From Certhia americana (taxonomy: Eukaryota; Chordata; Aves; Passeriformes; Certhiidae): a stretch of 64,000 bases of DNA. Positions 1 to 11,200 of this stretch are shown here, one piece after another. A model generated the notes under the pieces. It saw only the letters and a program-made list of their open reading frames with translations, ran no database searches and had not been told where the DNA came from. The stretch is from assembly GCA_018697195.1 (NCBI GenBank), contig JAGMWU010000137.1, positions 36,001 to 100,000 of the forward strand. Direction: 5' to 3'. Both the position numbers and the translations under genes were made by a program. Each line of letters opens with the position of its first letter. Position 1 is the first letter of the stretch.

Positions 1-1541
1 TACAAAGTCCGGTTGGCGTGGTGGGCGCCGTCGGCCGGGCGCCCCTTGACCGTCAGGGTGGCGAAGTAGGTGTCGTTGCCGCCGGCGTTGCTGGCGATGC
101 AGATGTAAGTGCCACTGTCCTGCACCTGGGCGAAGCGGATCTCCAGGGTGCCCCCAGGCAGCACCGTGGCCCGCCCTGTGCTGCGGGTGGTGATCATGCG
201 GTGCTGGGGGGACACCCAGGAGATGGAGGGGTCGGGTTCCCCGTCAGCCCGGCACAGGAAGGACACGGACTGCCCCTCCCGCGCCGTCACGTGCTGCAGC
301 TTCCGATCCCGGATCTTGGGCTTCTGGCAGGTGAAGTACTCGAAGAGCACCGAGTCCGGGAAGTCACGCAGGGCGTTGCCCTGGATTTCGGGCGGCGAGG
401 AGCACATGGGCTGCTGCCCATCGAAGTTGAGCGTCTTCCGACGCTGCAGGATCCAGAGGAGCCGGCAGTCGCAGGCCAAGGGGTTCCTGTCCACCCGCAG
501 TGTCTCCAGCGTGTTGACCGAGTGGAAGGTGCTCTCCTCCAGCGTGGACAGGAAGTTGCTGGAGAGGTTGAGCAGCCGGATCTGTCTCAGGCCAGAGAAA
601 GCCTGCGGCTCCACAGACACCAGGAGAGCACCCACGATGTGGAGCTCCTGGAGCCGGATGAGGTCTTTAAAGGAGCCCTTCAGCACAGTGCTAATGGGGT
701 TATAGGACAGGTTGAGGTACCGCAGGTACACCAAGTTCCTCAAGGCAGCGGCGGGCACGGCTGTGATGTTGGTGTAGGTGATGGATAACGAGGTGAGGTT
801 CAGGCCCTGGAAGCTGGTGGGGGACACCTCCTCCAGCAGTGGCCAGTTGTCAATCTCCAGCTGCAGGAGATTGTAGAGCTTCTTGAAGTTCTGGTCCTCC
901 AATGCAGAGATGCTGAGGTGCCGGAGCCGCAGCACCTCCAGGTTCTGGAGGTAGGACAGCGACTCGGCTGAGATGGAGGTCAGGTTGCACTTCTCAATGG
1001 TCAGCTGCTCCAGGCCCAGCAGCCCCGAGAAGGCGCGCTGGGAGATGTACACCAGGTCGTTGTCCCCCACCTCCAGGCTCTTCAGGTTGCGCAGGTCCTG
1101 AAACATGTAGTCCAGCAGGATGACGAGCTTGTTCTCACTGATGTCCAGCAGGGTCAGGTTGGTCAGCTTGGTGAACACCCCCGGGGGGATGAGCTTGAGC
1201 TGGTTCCCCCGCAGCCGCAGGGTCTGCAGGTTGAACAGGTTGCTGAAGGCGCCGGGCTCCACATTGGAGATGATGTTCTCGCTGAAATCCAGCTCCTCCA
1301 GCAGTGGGTACGGGGACAGGTCCCCGGGGTTCAGGCAGCGGATGCGGTTCTTGTTGAGCTCCAGGACCCTGGTCTCGGTGGGGATGCCCTCGGGGATGGC
1401 GGTGAGGCGCTTGCGGTGGCACAGCACCGAGCGCAGCTGCGGGGCGCACTCACAGCGCGCGGGGCAGGCGCCCGCCCGCGGGGACAGCAGGACCACGTGC
1501 AGGGCCAGCACTGGGAGCCACCCTGTCATGGTGTGGGGCAT
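1..1541 (-). CDS. LINGO3: LINGO3, leucine-rich repeat and Ig domain protein (partial, C-terminus off the edge)
   Basis: Type I membrane protein of the LINGO family (the family of the Nogo-receptor co-receptor LINGO1), expected at the neuronal cell surface. The minus strand reads open for 513 codons from 1541 to the window edge. Visible parts: a hydrophobic signal peptide (residues 5-25), an LRR N-cap opening CPARCEC (26-32), about a dozen leucine-rich repeats (50-350), an LRR C-cap with [11 protein letters not shown] (353-363), and an I-set Ig domain with its cysteine pair (C430 and C481, the latter in DSGTYIC). Stretches such as [24 protein letters not shown] and [14 protein letters not shown] fit LINGO3 better than LINGO1, 2 or 4. 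Vertebrate LINGO3 is about 590 residues, so roughly 80 residues (stalk end, membrane segment, short tail) are missing. The whole CDS is in one exon, as in the family. The start is either M1 (1541) or M5 (1529); M5 lines up with the mammalian start. No frameshift or early stop is seen. Confidence 0.95.
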   Translation of the reverse strand, partial: MPHTMTGWLPVLALHVVLLSPRAGACPARCECAPQLRSVLCHRKRLTAIPEGIPTETRVLELNKNRIRCLNPGDLSPYPLLEELDFSENIISNVEPGAFSNLFNLQTLRLRGNQLKLIPPGVFTKLTNLTLLDISENKLVILLDYMFQDLRNLKSLEVGDNDLVYISQRAFSGLLGLEQLTIEKCNLTSISAESLSYLQNLEVLRLRHLSISALEDQNFKKLYNLLQLEIDNWPLLEEVSPTSFQGLNLTSLSITYTNITAVPAAALRNLVYLRYLNLSYNPISTVLKGSFKDLIRLQELHIVGALLVSVEPQAFSGLRQIRLLNLSSNFLSTLEESTFHSVNTLETLRVDRNPLACDCRLLWILQRRKTLNFDGQQPMCSSPPEIQGNALRDFPDSVLFEYFTCQKPKIRDRKLQHVTAREGQSVSFLCRADGEPDPSISWVSPQHRMITTRSTGRATVLPGGTLEIRFAQVQDSGTYICIASNAGGNDTYFATLTVKGRPADGAHHANRTL

Positions 1542-1570
1542 GGTCTAGGGGCTCACTGCCGTTCTGCCAC

Positions 1571-1600
1571 GCGCCTGCGATGGAGAGAGAGCGGAGTCAG
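1571..1600 (-). other. LINGO3: Splice acceptor of the LINGO3 coding exon
   Basis: Read on the minus strand, a pyrimidine-rich tract (CTCTCTCTCC) is followed by CGCAG, and the exon begins at 1574. The exon then has 33 nt of 5' untranslated sequence before the first ATG at 1541. This fits the LINGO family layout of one coding exon preceded by non-coding 5' exons. Confidence 0.75.
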
Positions 1601-2004
1601 CGGGGACAAAGTCCTAGCCAGCCCCACAGACCACCTGTCTGGGAGCTGAGACTGGACAGTGCTCCCCAGGCTGTGGCCCATGGGGTTGATAAGGCCCCAG
1701 TCCCTCCAGGAAACCCTCTGGGTCCCTTTCACCTCCTGTGCAACCTGGGGATCCTGCCCCATGCATAGCTGGGATAAATGAGCCTCACTCCCCATAGGAA
1801 CAGGGAAACTGAGGCAGGGGGAGAGGTCTGTGAGAGGAGCCAGGGTTGCAGACCCACACCTGAGTCTCTACCCCCACTGGCTCAGCCCTCCCTGTGCCCC
1901 TGATGGTGCAGGCACGATAGTGAGCACCCTGGGGTAATGTGGGGCACAGACACCCCAAGAGCAGGGCAGGAGCAAAGAGATGCTGGCAGAGATGTTGCCA
2001 ACTC

Positions 2005-2159
2005 GTGACACAGGTGGGATGCCCCATGCCCTCTGGTGACACACGTAGGATGCCCCATGCCCTCTGGTGACACAGCTGGGATGCCCTATGCCCTCTGGTG
2101 GCACAGGTGGGGTGTCCCATTCCCTCTGGTGACACAGGTGGGATGCCCCATGCCCTCTG
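2005..2159. repeat. Minisatellite: five 31-bp units
   Basis: Five head-to-tail units of exactly 31 bp begin at 2005, 2036, 2067, 2098 and 2129. Units 1 and 5 are identical; units 2, 3 and 4 carry a few substitutions and no indels. It lies in the LINGO3 intron, about 430 bp upstream of the coding exon. Confidence 0.95.
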
Positions 2160-2258
2160 CTGCTGGTCTGAGGTCTCATCCTGCGGCACAAATTCTCCCC
2201 AGGCCCCCGGTTTGGAGGGGTACTGTAGGACGGGGGACGATGCCGCATGTAGGGCCCG

Positions 2259-2306
2259 GTCCCCATTCCTATTCCTGTCCCCGTCCCCGTCCCTGTCCCG
2301 CCCTGT
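2259..2306. repeat. Pyrimidine hexamer microsatellite
   Basis: An imperfect run of GTCCCC, GTCCCT and ATTCCT hexamers. The complementary strand is G-rich with several GGGG runs and could form a G-quadruplex. Confidence 0.8.
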
Positions 2307-2511
2307 CGGAGCGCAGATTAAGGCGGCCCCGGGCACAACCTTTGCCGAGGAGGGATTAACAGCGACCCCGCGGCGCCGTGCCCCGGCTGCCCTCCTTTCC
2401 AGGGATTAGCACTTCGCCGCCGCTTTCCCTTTTCTTTGCTTCCCCCTTCCTGCTTCCTGTCCCCATCCGTGCCCCAAATCTGCCTGGAAACGCAAACTCC
2501 TCAGCCGCCCT

Positions 2512-2548
2512 TCCTTAATGAAGCACGGTCATTAACCTAATTAAGTGG
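2512..2548. promoter_or_regulatory. TAAT-rich patch, possible homeodomain-site cluster
   Basis: Within 40 bp the sequence carries CTTAATGA, CATTAACC and a TAATTAAG core, in otherwise GC-rich intron DNA. Such words are bound by homeodomain factors. Function is inferred from composition alone. Confidence 0.25.
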
Positions 2549-3371
2549 CAGAGTTGCTCGGTTGGGGAGCTGCGGGGTGTTTTTGAGCCTGGCAAGAGAA
2601 TATTGGGGGTACCAAGAGCAGAGCCAGCCCCTCCAGCCACCCCTGTGGAGGTGCAGGGAGTGGGACACTGACACCTCGGGTGTGGGGGCTTTGTCCCATC
2701 GCTCCCACAGCACTGGGACAAACTGGGTTGGAGTCCCTGAGCACCAGTTTCAGCCCTTCTGACTTCCAGGGAGCCCAAGCTGTGGCCCCAGGGAGCCCCT
2801 CACATCCTCCTTTCTGTCCCTCTGTGCACCTCAGGGCCCCCAAACCTGTCTGTGGCAGCCCAGCAGAATGTGGGGTGAGGGAAGGGGACAATGTGACATC
2901 TGTGGCTGCTCAAGGCCATCGAGGTGTGGCTGCAATGCCAAACCTTGGTGCCACTGCAGGTCCTCAGTGCCCAAAGGTCCCCAAAAAGCCCATCTTGAGG
3001 TGGCTGCTCCTTGGTTTAGGGGGGTGACAGAAGGAGAGTGATGGGGACCCCAGATCCCCCAGAGAGGTGACACTGATGGAGCAGGGACAGTAGGAGCTGG
3101 CCCAGCCCAGCACCTCCTGCTCCTCACACCCACTGTGCTGACAAAGAACACCAAAGGCTGGTGTCACTCTCCCTCCTGTTCCCACAGGCTGGTGGCACAT
3201 GGGAACAGCCTCAGGGGCTGGGGAGTTATTGACTCTCTGTGCTCCTGTCTCAGGGAAGGATGCAGTGTCCACAGATCATTTCCTGTCCTGATCCTATTAC
3301 CTGAGGGGAGCAATTCTCCAGGGTTAAACCCATTGCTCAAGTGCAATTTTGGAAGGACAGGAGATGATCTT

Positions 3372-3530
3372 CAAGGAGCCTTTGGACAACGTTCCCAGGG
3401 ATGCACAGGGTGGGATTGTTGGGCTGTTTGTGCAGGGACAGGGGCTGGACTGATGATCTCTGTCCATGTCCCATGAGGGTCCCTTCCCCTCAGGACAGCC
3501 CAGGATTCTGTGACAGGATTCTGTGATCTT
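3372..3530 (+). mobile_element. CR1 LINE 3' fragment
   Basis: The sequence matches the CR1 3' region pattern seen in many copies here: AGCCTTTGGACAACG, then GGGATGCACAGGGTGGGATT, a GGACTGATGAT tail and repeats of the GATTCTGTG type at the end. It is the 3' end only, as is usual for 5'-truncated CR1. Confidence 0.8.
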
Positions 3531-3548
3531 TTACAGATATGGGGATGT

Positions 3549-3673
3549 GGCACTGAGGGACAAGCAATGTCCTTGGCAGTGCTGGGGTAACAGTTGGACT
3601 CGATAATCTTAGAGGGATTTCCAACCTCAACAACTCTATTCTGAGTCTATGACACCTTTTTTTTTTTTTTTTT
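3549..3673 (+). mobile_element. Short CR1 3' end followed by a poly-T run
   Basis: GGACTCGATAATCTTAGAGG, then CCAACCTCAA and CTATTCTGAGTCTATGA, is a second CR1-type 3' end of a different subfamily from the copy just upstream. A run of 17 T (3657-3673) follows directly. Confidence 0.65.
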
Positions 3674-4694
3674 GTACATGTTTAATTTTGCCACATTTCC
3701 CTTTTTCTTCCAACGAATCAAACCAAGAGGGAAGTGTCACCATTTCACACAACCACAGGATTAACAGCTGGTGGATGCAGCTGGGGGCAGGGGATGGGAG
3801 CACCAACCCCACTGCTGCCCCTGCCCCTTTCTCCCCTCTCTCCAGCACTGCCCAGCTTCACTCCTTGAACCAAACCCCCTCTGGGGACTGGAGTTCCCCA
3901 AATGCCACCTGAGCACTGGAGCTCTTGGTGGCCTCTGTCTTCAGGAGAGCCACTTTGTGAAGGCTCTGCCTGGTTGGTGGCCCCAGGAACCTGAGCTGGC
4001 TCTGGGCTGAGGTGGAGGCAGCTCCCCTTGGTGCCCCTGGTTCTGGAGGCTCCACTCTTGCTCTGCCCTGGAGCTCCGTGGGAAGGATGTCCTGAGCACG
4101 ACCTGCAAACCCACAGGACAAAACCCTCCCCATTTATTGTGACACTTATCTGTCCTATTCAGTGTCTCTAATTAAAGGTGTCCCATGCTGGGCCGTATCC
4201 CCGTCCCCACCATCCCTCCCTGCCAGCCCGGGGGGGATCTGGCCCTTCCCCTCCCTGCTTGAGGCTCTGCCCCGTGTTCATTATGGATGAGCCCGGGGTA
4301 ACCCAACTCCACTTTTGGTTACTACTCCGGCCACCTGATCCTCTAAGAAAAGCTCCAGCCCCGCTGGAGTTGTTTTCCCTGGCAGATGGAGAGCGGGAGC
4401 CACAGCCCTGGGCTCACCTTCCCTCTCCATCAGAGCATCACCCAGCCCTGCTGCCCCACAGCCCCACCCAAGGGTGCTGCACTGACCCCCCAGCAAACCC
4501 CACAGCAGGGTTAAGGGCTGCTGGATGAACCATTCCCTCAAATCCAGGCAGACCCAAGCTCTGGAGCAAGGCTGGCTCTGCCCCAGCGGTCTCTGCCGGC
4601 CCCAGGACATCCCGCAGAGGAGCTGCACAGAGCCCGTGTCCCCTGCAGGGACACCAGGGACCCGCGGTCCCTCTCTGTCCCGGGCAGAGCCAGG

Positions 4695-4860
4695 CGGAGC
4701 CGTGCTGTTTATTAATAGCTCATTACGGCGATTGTGCAGCGCTTCCCGGGCTCGCCGGCCCCTGGGGAACCAGGGCAATTAAGATCCAGAGCAAGGCCTA
4801 GATAGAGGCTCTTCTCCTCATTTAATTTATTTTTAAAAATAACAAGCTTGCTGCATGCAG
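4695..4860. promoter_or_regulatory. AT-rich patch with a 16-bp palindrome, possible enhancer
   Basis: A unique, AT-rich segment in GC-rich surroundings. It holds TTTATTAATAGCTCATTA, GGCAATTAAG and, at 4827-4842, the perfect palindrome TTATTTTTAAAAATAA, which resembles a MEF2-type A/T-rich site. No coding or repeat explanation was found. The regulatory role is inferred. Confidence 0.3.
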
Positions 4861-5069
4861 GGCTGGGGCCAGAGCCAGCAAAGCCCGGGGCTGAGGGGCT
4901 GCGATGGGGCGAAGCAGCGCAGAGCAATTTTGGACAATTTGACAATTTTGTGAGCCCCTGGAGACTTTCCTGCCTCATTCCCGACTTCCCCATGCAAGAT
5001 TTGTGACCACTGAGCTCATTTTGTCCCAGCCACCAGCAGCACAGAGGAACTACTGCTCTCCAGCCACCC

Positions 5070-5255
5070 TGTTTGGGGTTACCCAGAGCAGCTGTGGCTG
5101 CCCCTGGATCCCTGGCTGTGCCCAAGGCCAGGTTGGACACTGGGGCTTGGAGCACCCTGGGACAGTGGGAGGTGTCCCTGCCCATGGCAGGGGGTGGAAC
5201 GAGATGGTCTCTAAGGTCCCTTCTATCCCAAACTCTTCTGGGACTCCATGACTCC
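5070..5255 (+). mobile_element. CR1 LINE 3' fragment
   Basis: Typical CR1 words in sense order: CAGAGCAGCTGTGGCTGCCC, CAAGGCCAGGTTGGACACTG, GTCCCTGCCCATGGCAGG, then GGTCTCTAAGGTCCCTTC at the 3' end. Confidence 0.85.
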
Positions 5256-8200
5256 TGCAGGTGGGATTTTGCTCCCTCTCCACCCTTCAAACAATTCCTG
5301 CTTCTCTGGCACAAGCTTGGCACCTCCTCCAAGAGCAACTGCTCCTCAGCTGCCATTATTTCTCCCTTTTTGTGAATAAATACCGAAAAATCAGCCCAGG
5401 TTGCCATTTCCAGGTTCCCCTGCTCAGACATCACATGAGCACAAACACCTCAGTCAGAGGAAGGTCTCGTTTTATCCTTCCCTTGACACACAGAATGTAA
5501 AATGCTCCTGCTGAGCCCTTCTCATTCCAGCACCCCATTGCTGCTGCTCCAGGCCAGGCCCCTTCATGGCAGGGGCCAGAGGCAACCAGGGGATGCTGCT
5601 GCATCTTTCCAGGGATGCAGGGAACCCCAGGAGAGGATGACCCCAAAGCAGGGAGGGAGCAAATGGAGCAGAAACTGATGGTGGGACCCCCACCCTGAAA
5701 ACACGGATGGGGGGATAACCCCAGTGCTCTGTCACATGGGTATCACAGAAGTGCCAGCACCTTGTCCAGTGCCAGAGGGTCCCAAACTTGGCATGAGACA
5801 GGAGAGGGCTCCTACAAGCATAAGCAGCAGCCAAATGCTGCTGGGAACACCCCGAGTGCTGCCCGCTCACCACTGCCCAGCCCTTGCCAGCAGCCAGCCC
5901 TGCCTGGCAGCCGGGTGTCCCCATGCCATCCTCGCTCCCTGGCTGCTGTCCCCAGCCTGGATCCGTGCCAGGGAAGGCAATGCCAACCATGCTGGGCTGT
6001 GCCAGCATCCTCACAGACGCTGTCACCCTGCTCAGGGCTGGCGTTGGGGTTGGATGGAATGTCCGAGCATCCCTGTGGTGTTTCCCAGCCCACTGACAGC
6101 TTGCCAGAATTGCTGCTGGACTCTCCACCAGGACAAGGTCTGTGTGCTTCCCTGTCCTGGGATGTGATCTGGATGAGATCTCGAGTCCCAGGAACAGCAA
6201 TTCATGGATCAAGCAGGCAACATGCACTCAAACCTCCCCAAGCTGCTGGCAGGGGCTCGGAGCAGAGGATGGGGCACTCTGGATGCTGATGCCAACAATT
6301 CCCTGGCTCCAAGCTCTGCGCATGGGGAAGGGAAAACTGCAGCCAGAGCTGCCCCAGGACAGAGCTCCTCCAGACCTGAAGAGGAGCCCAGGCCCCAGTC
6401 CTGTGCCAAAGCCCATCCAGACGTCTGCTCTTTCTTCCCTGCTGGAAACCCCCGAGCCCTCAGTTGCATCTTCCAAAAACACCCTTCCCCCCATATGATT
6501 TTAGGCTGAAAAGGCAAAAAATGAGTGTCCTTGGGGTCTGCTCCATGCTCAACTTCACTGGTGAAACCACCCACACTGATCATGGCACCATGGGCTGCTG
6601 GAGACCCCCAGGGGGATGTCCTGGCATTGTCAGAGCTGGCAGAACACAGTTTGATGCCCAAATGTGAAGTCTGAGAATGCAACTGTGTTTTTCCAGCTGT
6701 TGCTTCAGCTCAGAGCAGAGCACAGTTTCCAGGGGCACTGAAATGAGGCCCAAAGGTGACCCGTGCCACCTTCCAAAAACAAATGTGTGGCTCCTGCAGC
6801 TTTATTTTATCCCTTGAGTCTGAAAAATCAGTGGATTTGGAGCCACACTGAGCTTGGAAAAAGCCCAGAAAAGACAGAGGGGCATGGCGAGGATGGAGGT
6901 GATGGGGAAGAGCTTCAGGAGACCAGACCTTCCCTGGCTCCTGGGGTGACACCAGCAGGTTTCTCCTTCTGCACAAGGCAGCAGAAAGATCCCAGCTTAT
7001 GCTGGGGTGTGGAGGGGATTAAATCAGAGATGAGACAGAAACAAAGAGGCAGAAGCTGAAGGGTCAAAGGAGGCCAGGGGTGTGACCAAACCTCAGCTCT
7101 GGCGATCAGGCAATTAGCAAACCAAGCATGAGAATAAATAACCCAGCTGAAATGGGGAGAGCAGGACAGAGCTGGGGGTAAGAAGGAAGGAAATCAATCA
7201 CCAGACCTAATGGAGAATTATCCAGGAGAGAGTTATTCCTAATCTCATCAGGGGCTGGCGGGGAAACAAATTCTCCTGGCTCTGCTGCTCTTGGCATGTT
7301 TTTCTGGGTCAGGGCTGGGCTGGGCAGGCAGGAGGGCAGGGCTGGAGGAGCAAAGGGAGAACCAATGGCTGGGGGGGCACTGAGGACACCCAGTAGGGTC
7401 CCTACAGAGCATCCCCTCACCCCATGGGACCTGGGAAACACCTTGAGGGTCCTCAGGTGGCCAAGTGACCATCCCCAACAGCCCTGGCAGAGCCCAGCTG
7501 GGCTGTGACCATGATGGCTGTGCTCCTGATGTCACCCTCATGTCCCTCTCAAGGCTGCTCAAGCAGAAACAGATTTTCCTGGCAAGGCACGGGAATGGGG
7601 AGGGGAGCATGAAAGGAGCTGTCTGTGCAGGAGCCAGGCGGCGGCTGGGTCACCACAGAACGTCCCCAGTGTGACTTCAGGGACGGCTGGAGAACATGAA
7701 AAGCTTCCAGAGAAGGGAGTTATTTTGGTGAGTGGCAGCTGCTGCCTCTCACGCGGCTCCTCCTGCTCAGCAGCCCCAGGTCTCGGGGTGGCCAAGAGCA
7801 GTTCCCAGGGAGGCAGGATCCGCCCTTCCTTCTCAGCAAACCTGGTGTCTCCATGGAGCCGCCTTCCCACCCCAGGATCCCACCCCGAGTCCTCGGCAGC
7901 CGTGGCCACAGGACTCTCCACTCCTCTCCCACGTGGAAACTCCCAGCCCTCGCAAACGCCGCGAAACCCCAGAACTGAGGATTCCCTGATGAGCCACGGC
8001 ACCAGGGAGACAACCCGAAAGGAGCCACCGCTTATTTTTAGAGACAACCTTATGATTCCTGAGCACGTGGCTCCAGCAACTCTGCACAGGCAGCCCCAGA
8101 TTGGCCGCAATCTGCTTCTCTTCTTGACAGACATCATGTCTGAATCTCTATCTCCACGAGATGCTCCCAGGAGAGAAGACATTTAGACACAACCACAATG

Positions 8201-11200
8201 TACAACATTTCGGAAAGGTCACTGCCTGCACCAGGCAACGAGAAGCAGAAGCCACTCATCAGCAACAGGGGCTTTGAGGAGGTGTTTAATATTCCATGAG
8301 CATCTCTATTTCTCTACCAAAGTGGGTAACTCTTCTAAAAGTAGGGGAGGGGAGCAGGGCAGGTGAGTGCTGGGCTCTTGTTTCCACCTAAAGTGGGTTG
8401 ACTGAACCACCAGAGCTGAATCTCAACTGCTGCTGGGACATGGTGGCTGAGAGTGAACCTGACCTGGATCTCAACAGCCTCAGGACCTGCTGGACCACAC
8501 GAGAGCATAGGCTGAGCTTGACTCCCCGCCTTTAGGTGCATCCCAGACCACCTCGTTGCCACTGAGCTGTTCCACTAATGCCACCAGGGACCCTGGAGTT
8601 GAACTTCATGCAGTGGCTGTTCCCTGGATGGACAGCAGGGGCTTTTGAGGGTTCAACTTTTAATTTGCAGAAGCCCATTAACATCAGGGGCGGGATGAGG
8701 AGGGGCTGGAAGGCAAATGCAGGGTGACAGTGCCCACAGCACTGGGACTTCCTGATGTTTTCCCATCCCAGTTTGTCACCAGCACTGGGTACTGGCCACA
8801 GCTCCCATGGTGTTCTTGTCCCTGAGCACCGACCCAGCCAGGAGAGGGCCCAGGTGACAGCCCAGCTCTAAGAGACTCTCACTGCAAACCCAGCTTTGTC
8901 TTCTCACACCAAAGCTGGGCTTTGCCAAGGTCGCCATCCAAACCAGCCTGCGGCCAAGGCTTGCCCTGTCTCAGGTTTCTCCCCAGCCTGGGAGTGGGAA
9001 CCCAAGGAACCCAAATCCCTGGCAACTGTCCTGGCACATCAGTTGTAGGGTCCATATGACATTTGTTGCTGCTGGATGTACAAAGCAGGAGCCCACAAGA
9101 GCCCCAGCAGCACAGATGTGACAGCCAGGGACAGCAACAGGCAGAGAAAAGCAGGGCCACGCTCCTGGCAAGGGCTCCTGCCCCCACAGGGACACAAATA
9201 CAGAGCATTAAATGAGAGAGGGGAATTTGCTCCTTCCTCTGCAGCTGCCTCCCCCTCCTGCCTCCCTCCTGAGCTCATCCCTCACTTCCAGCACGGAAAC
9301 ACAGCCTGGGAGCACTCCAGGAGCAAACCCAGAGCACCGAGGGCAGCACGGCTGAAGCCACGTGGAAGGGGACAGAGAGAATGTGCCAGAGCCTGGCCAG
9401 GCAGGGCATCCCCAGGCACAGCATCGGGGCCGTGGTGGGGACACCTCTGGGGGTGTCCCCTCCTGCTGGGGAGGACACATCACCCACAGGGGCCCTGAGC
9501 AGCAGGGAGGAGGAGAGACCTCATCACAGGAAGGGACCCTGTGCCTTCACTACTCCAGCCCAGCAGCTCGGTAACAAACGAGGAGCTGGGGCAGGATGAC
9601 GAATATCGGGAACAGGAAAGCAGAGGCTGTAATGAGGCTGTAATGAGGCACCTTTCAGAGCGCTGATGGATGACGCTGCTCGGGGGCGTGCGGAGCGCTG
9701 GGGATGCTGACGTGCAGCCACCCCCCAGTGGCAGCACTGGTCCCAGTGTGGCCAGCAGTGCCCAGCAGAGCCCTGCCCTGCTGCTGGATGGTGATTTCCC
9801 GGTGATTTCAGTGCCAGCTGCCTCCCACGGGCTTTGCCCCAGCACACGACCTCATTTGTCCAGCCGGCTCAGCCGTGCCAGCCCTCGTTAGATCAGCTCG
9901 TTCATTAAGCTCAGCACTTCAGTAACACTGGCCTGAGCCCCTCGGGGGGCTGGCACATAAATCACACCCTGATCGCTGTCACAGGCTGCCACTGCTGGAC
10001 CTTTAATGGCGAAATCTCTTCCTAATCCCTCACCTGAACTGTGGTGACACCGGGCAGGGCAGTCCCAGACACTTCTCCGAATTCCTGATAATGCAATGGC
10101 TCTTTGCAGCCTTGACCCTCAAGAAGGACCCTGCTCCTGTGGGCTCAGCCCCCTTCATCCATGACAGGGGTACCCAGCAAGCCCAGCTTCCCTCTGGAGA
10201 GGGAGCCCAGTGTGCTGGCTGCTGCCAGCCAATCTCTGCACCTTGGCAGTGGATCCATCATTCCAGAGGCTTTAATTCGACTGGACTGCTGGACATGTGG
10301 GCAGAGGAGCAGACTGACAGGCCAGACTGATGGACAGCTGCCTGCTCTGAGGCCAGCAGGGACAGGCAGCTGTGGCTGGAAAACTGCCCGGTCCCAGCAG
10401 GACTGCTCAGCTCTGCAGAAACCAGCTCGGAGCTCTGTGAGCAAAGCTCTGCGGGGGCAGGGGGCAAAGGGGGCAGAGGTGAAGCCCCTGATCTGCTGGA
10501 AACCCTGCTCGGTGTGGGAATTCCAGCCAGGAGGAGCATGGAGCCCTCCCCCTCCCAGCTCTGCTCAGCATCAGTCCCGGGCTGAGTGCATTTTTTAAGA
10601 CCTGTCTACAGCTGCTGCCTCATCAGAGATTTTATTGCCATCCCAATTATGATCATGGGAGCAGCGAGAGCAAAATGCCATTACAGGGGTGGAATGGCTC
10701 CTGACATCCCAATCCATCCCCGTCGCGCCAGGCGGGAGCGGAACCACCCCCCCCGAAATAATCCCGGAGAGGGGAGGGGGACGGGGGGGATTCACCCCAG
10801 CCCTGCCGAGCACAGATCCCTCCTGGCCTCGCTGCACAGATCCCAGAGGGGCCCAGCAGAGCCCGGGGGGGTCCAGCTGTGCCACCCCCAAAACTCCCCC
10901 GGGCTGGAGGATGCGGCAGCAGCGACATTTGGAGCGAGACTCGCTGGCGTCAGTGCCCAGATCTACGGCTGCGGGGCATCAGCTGCGGCCGGGGCACCAG
11001 GACAGCAGCTCCTTTCCCATGTGCAGCCCCAAGAGGATCCCAGCAGTCAGAAATCTCCACGGTGGAAGGGAAAGGGGGTGGTGGGGCCTTGTGGCTTCAC
11101 TCCCTCTCCAGCATCTGGACAGCAGAGCAGGGGCAAAGCCTCCAGAGCTCCCCTCCCAACTGGTGAACTCTGAAATCCCAGGAAATCCATCCAAACCCAA

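Noticed and set aside
18..788. 256-codon plus-strand frame antisense to LINGO3
   Set aside because: It is the shadow of the LINGO3 coding exon on the other strand.
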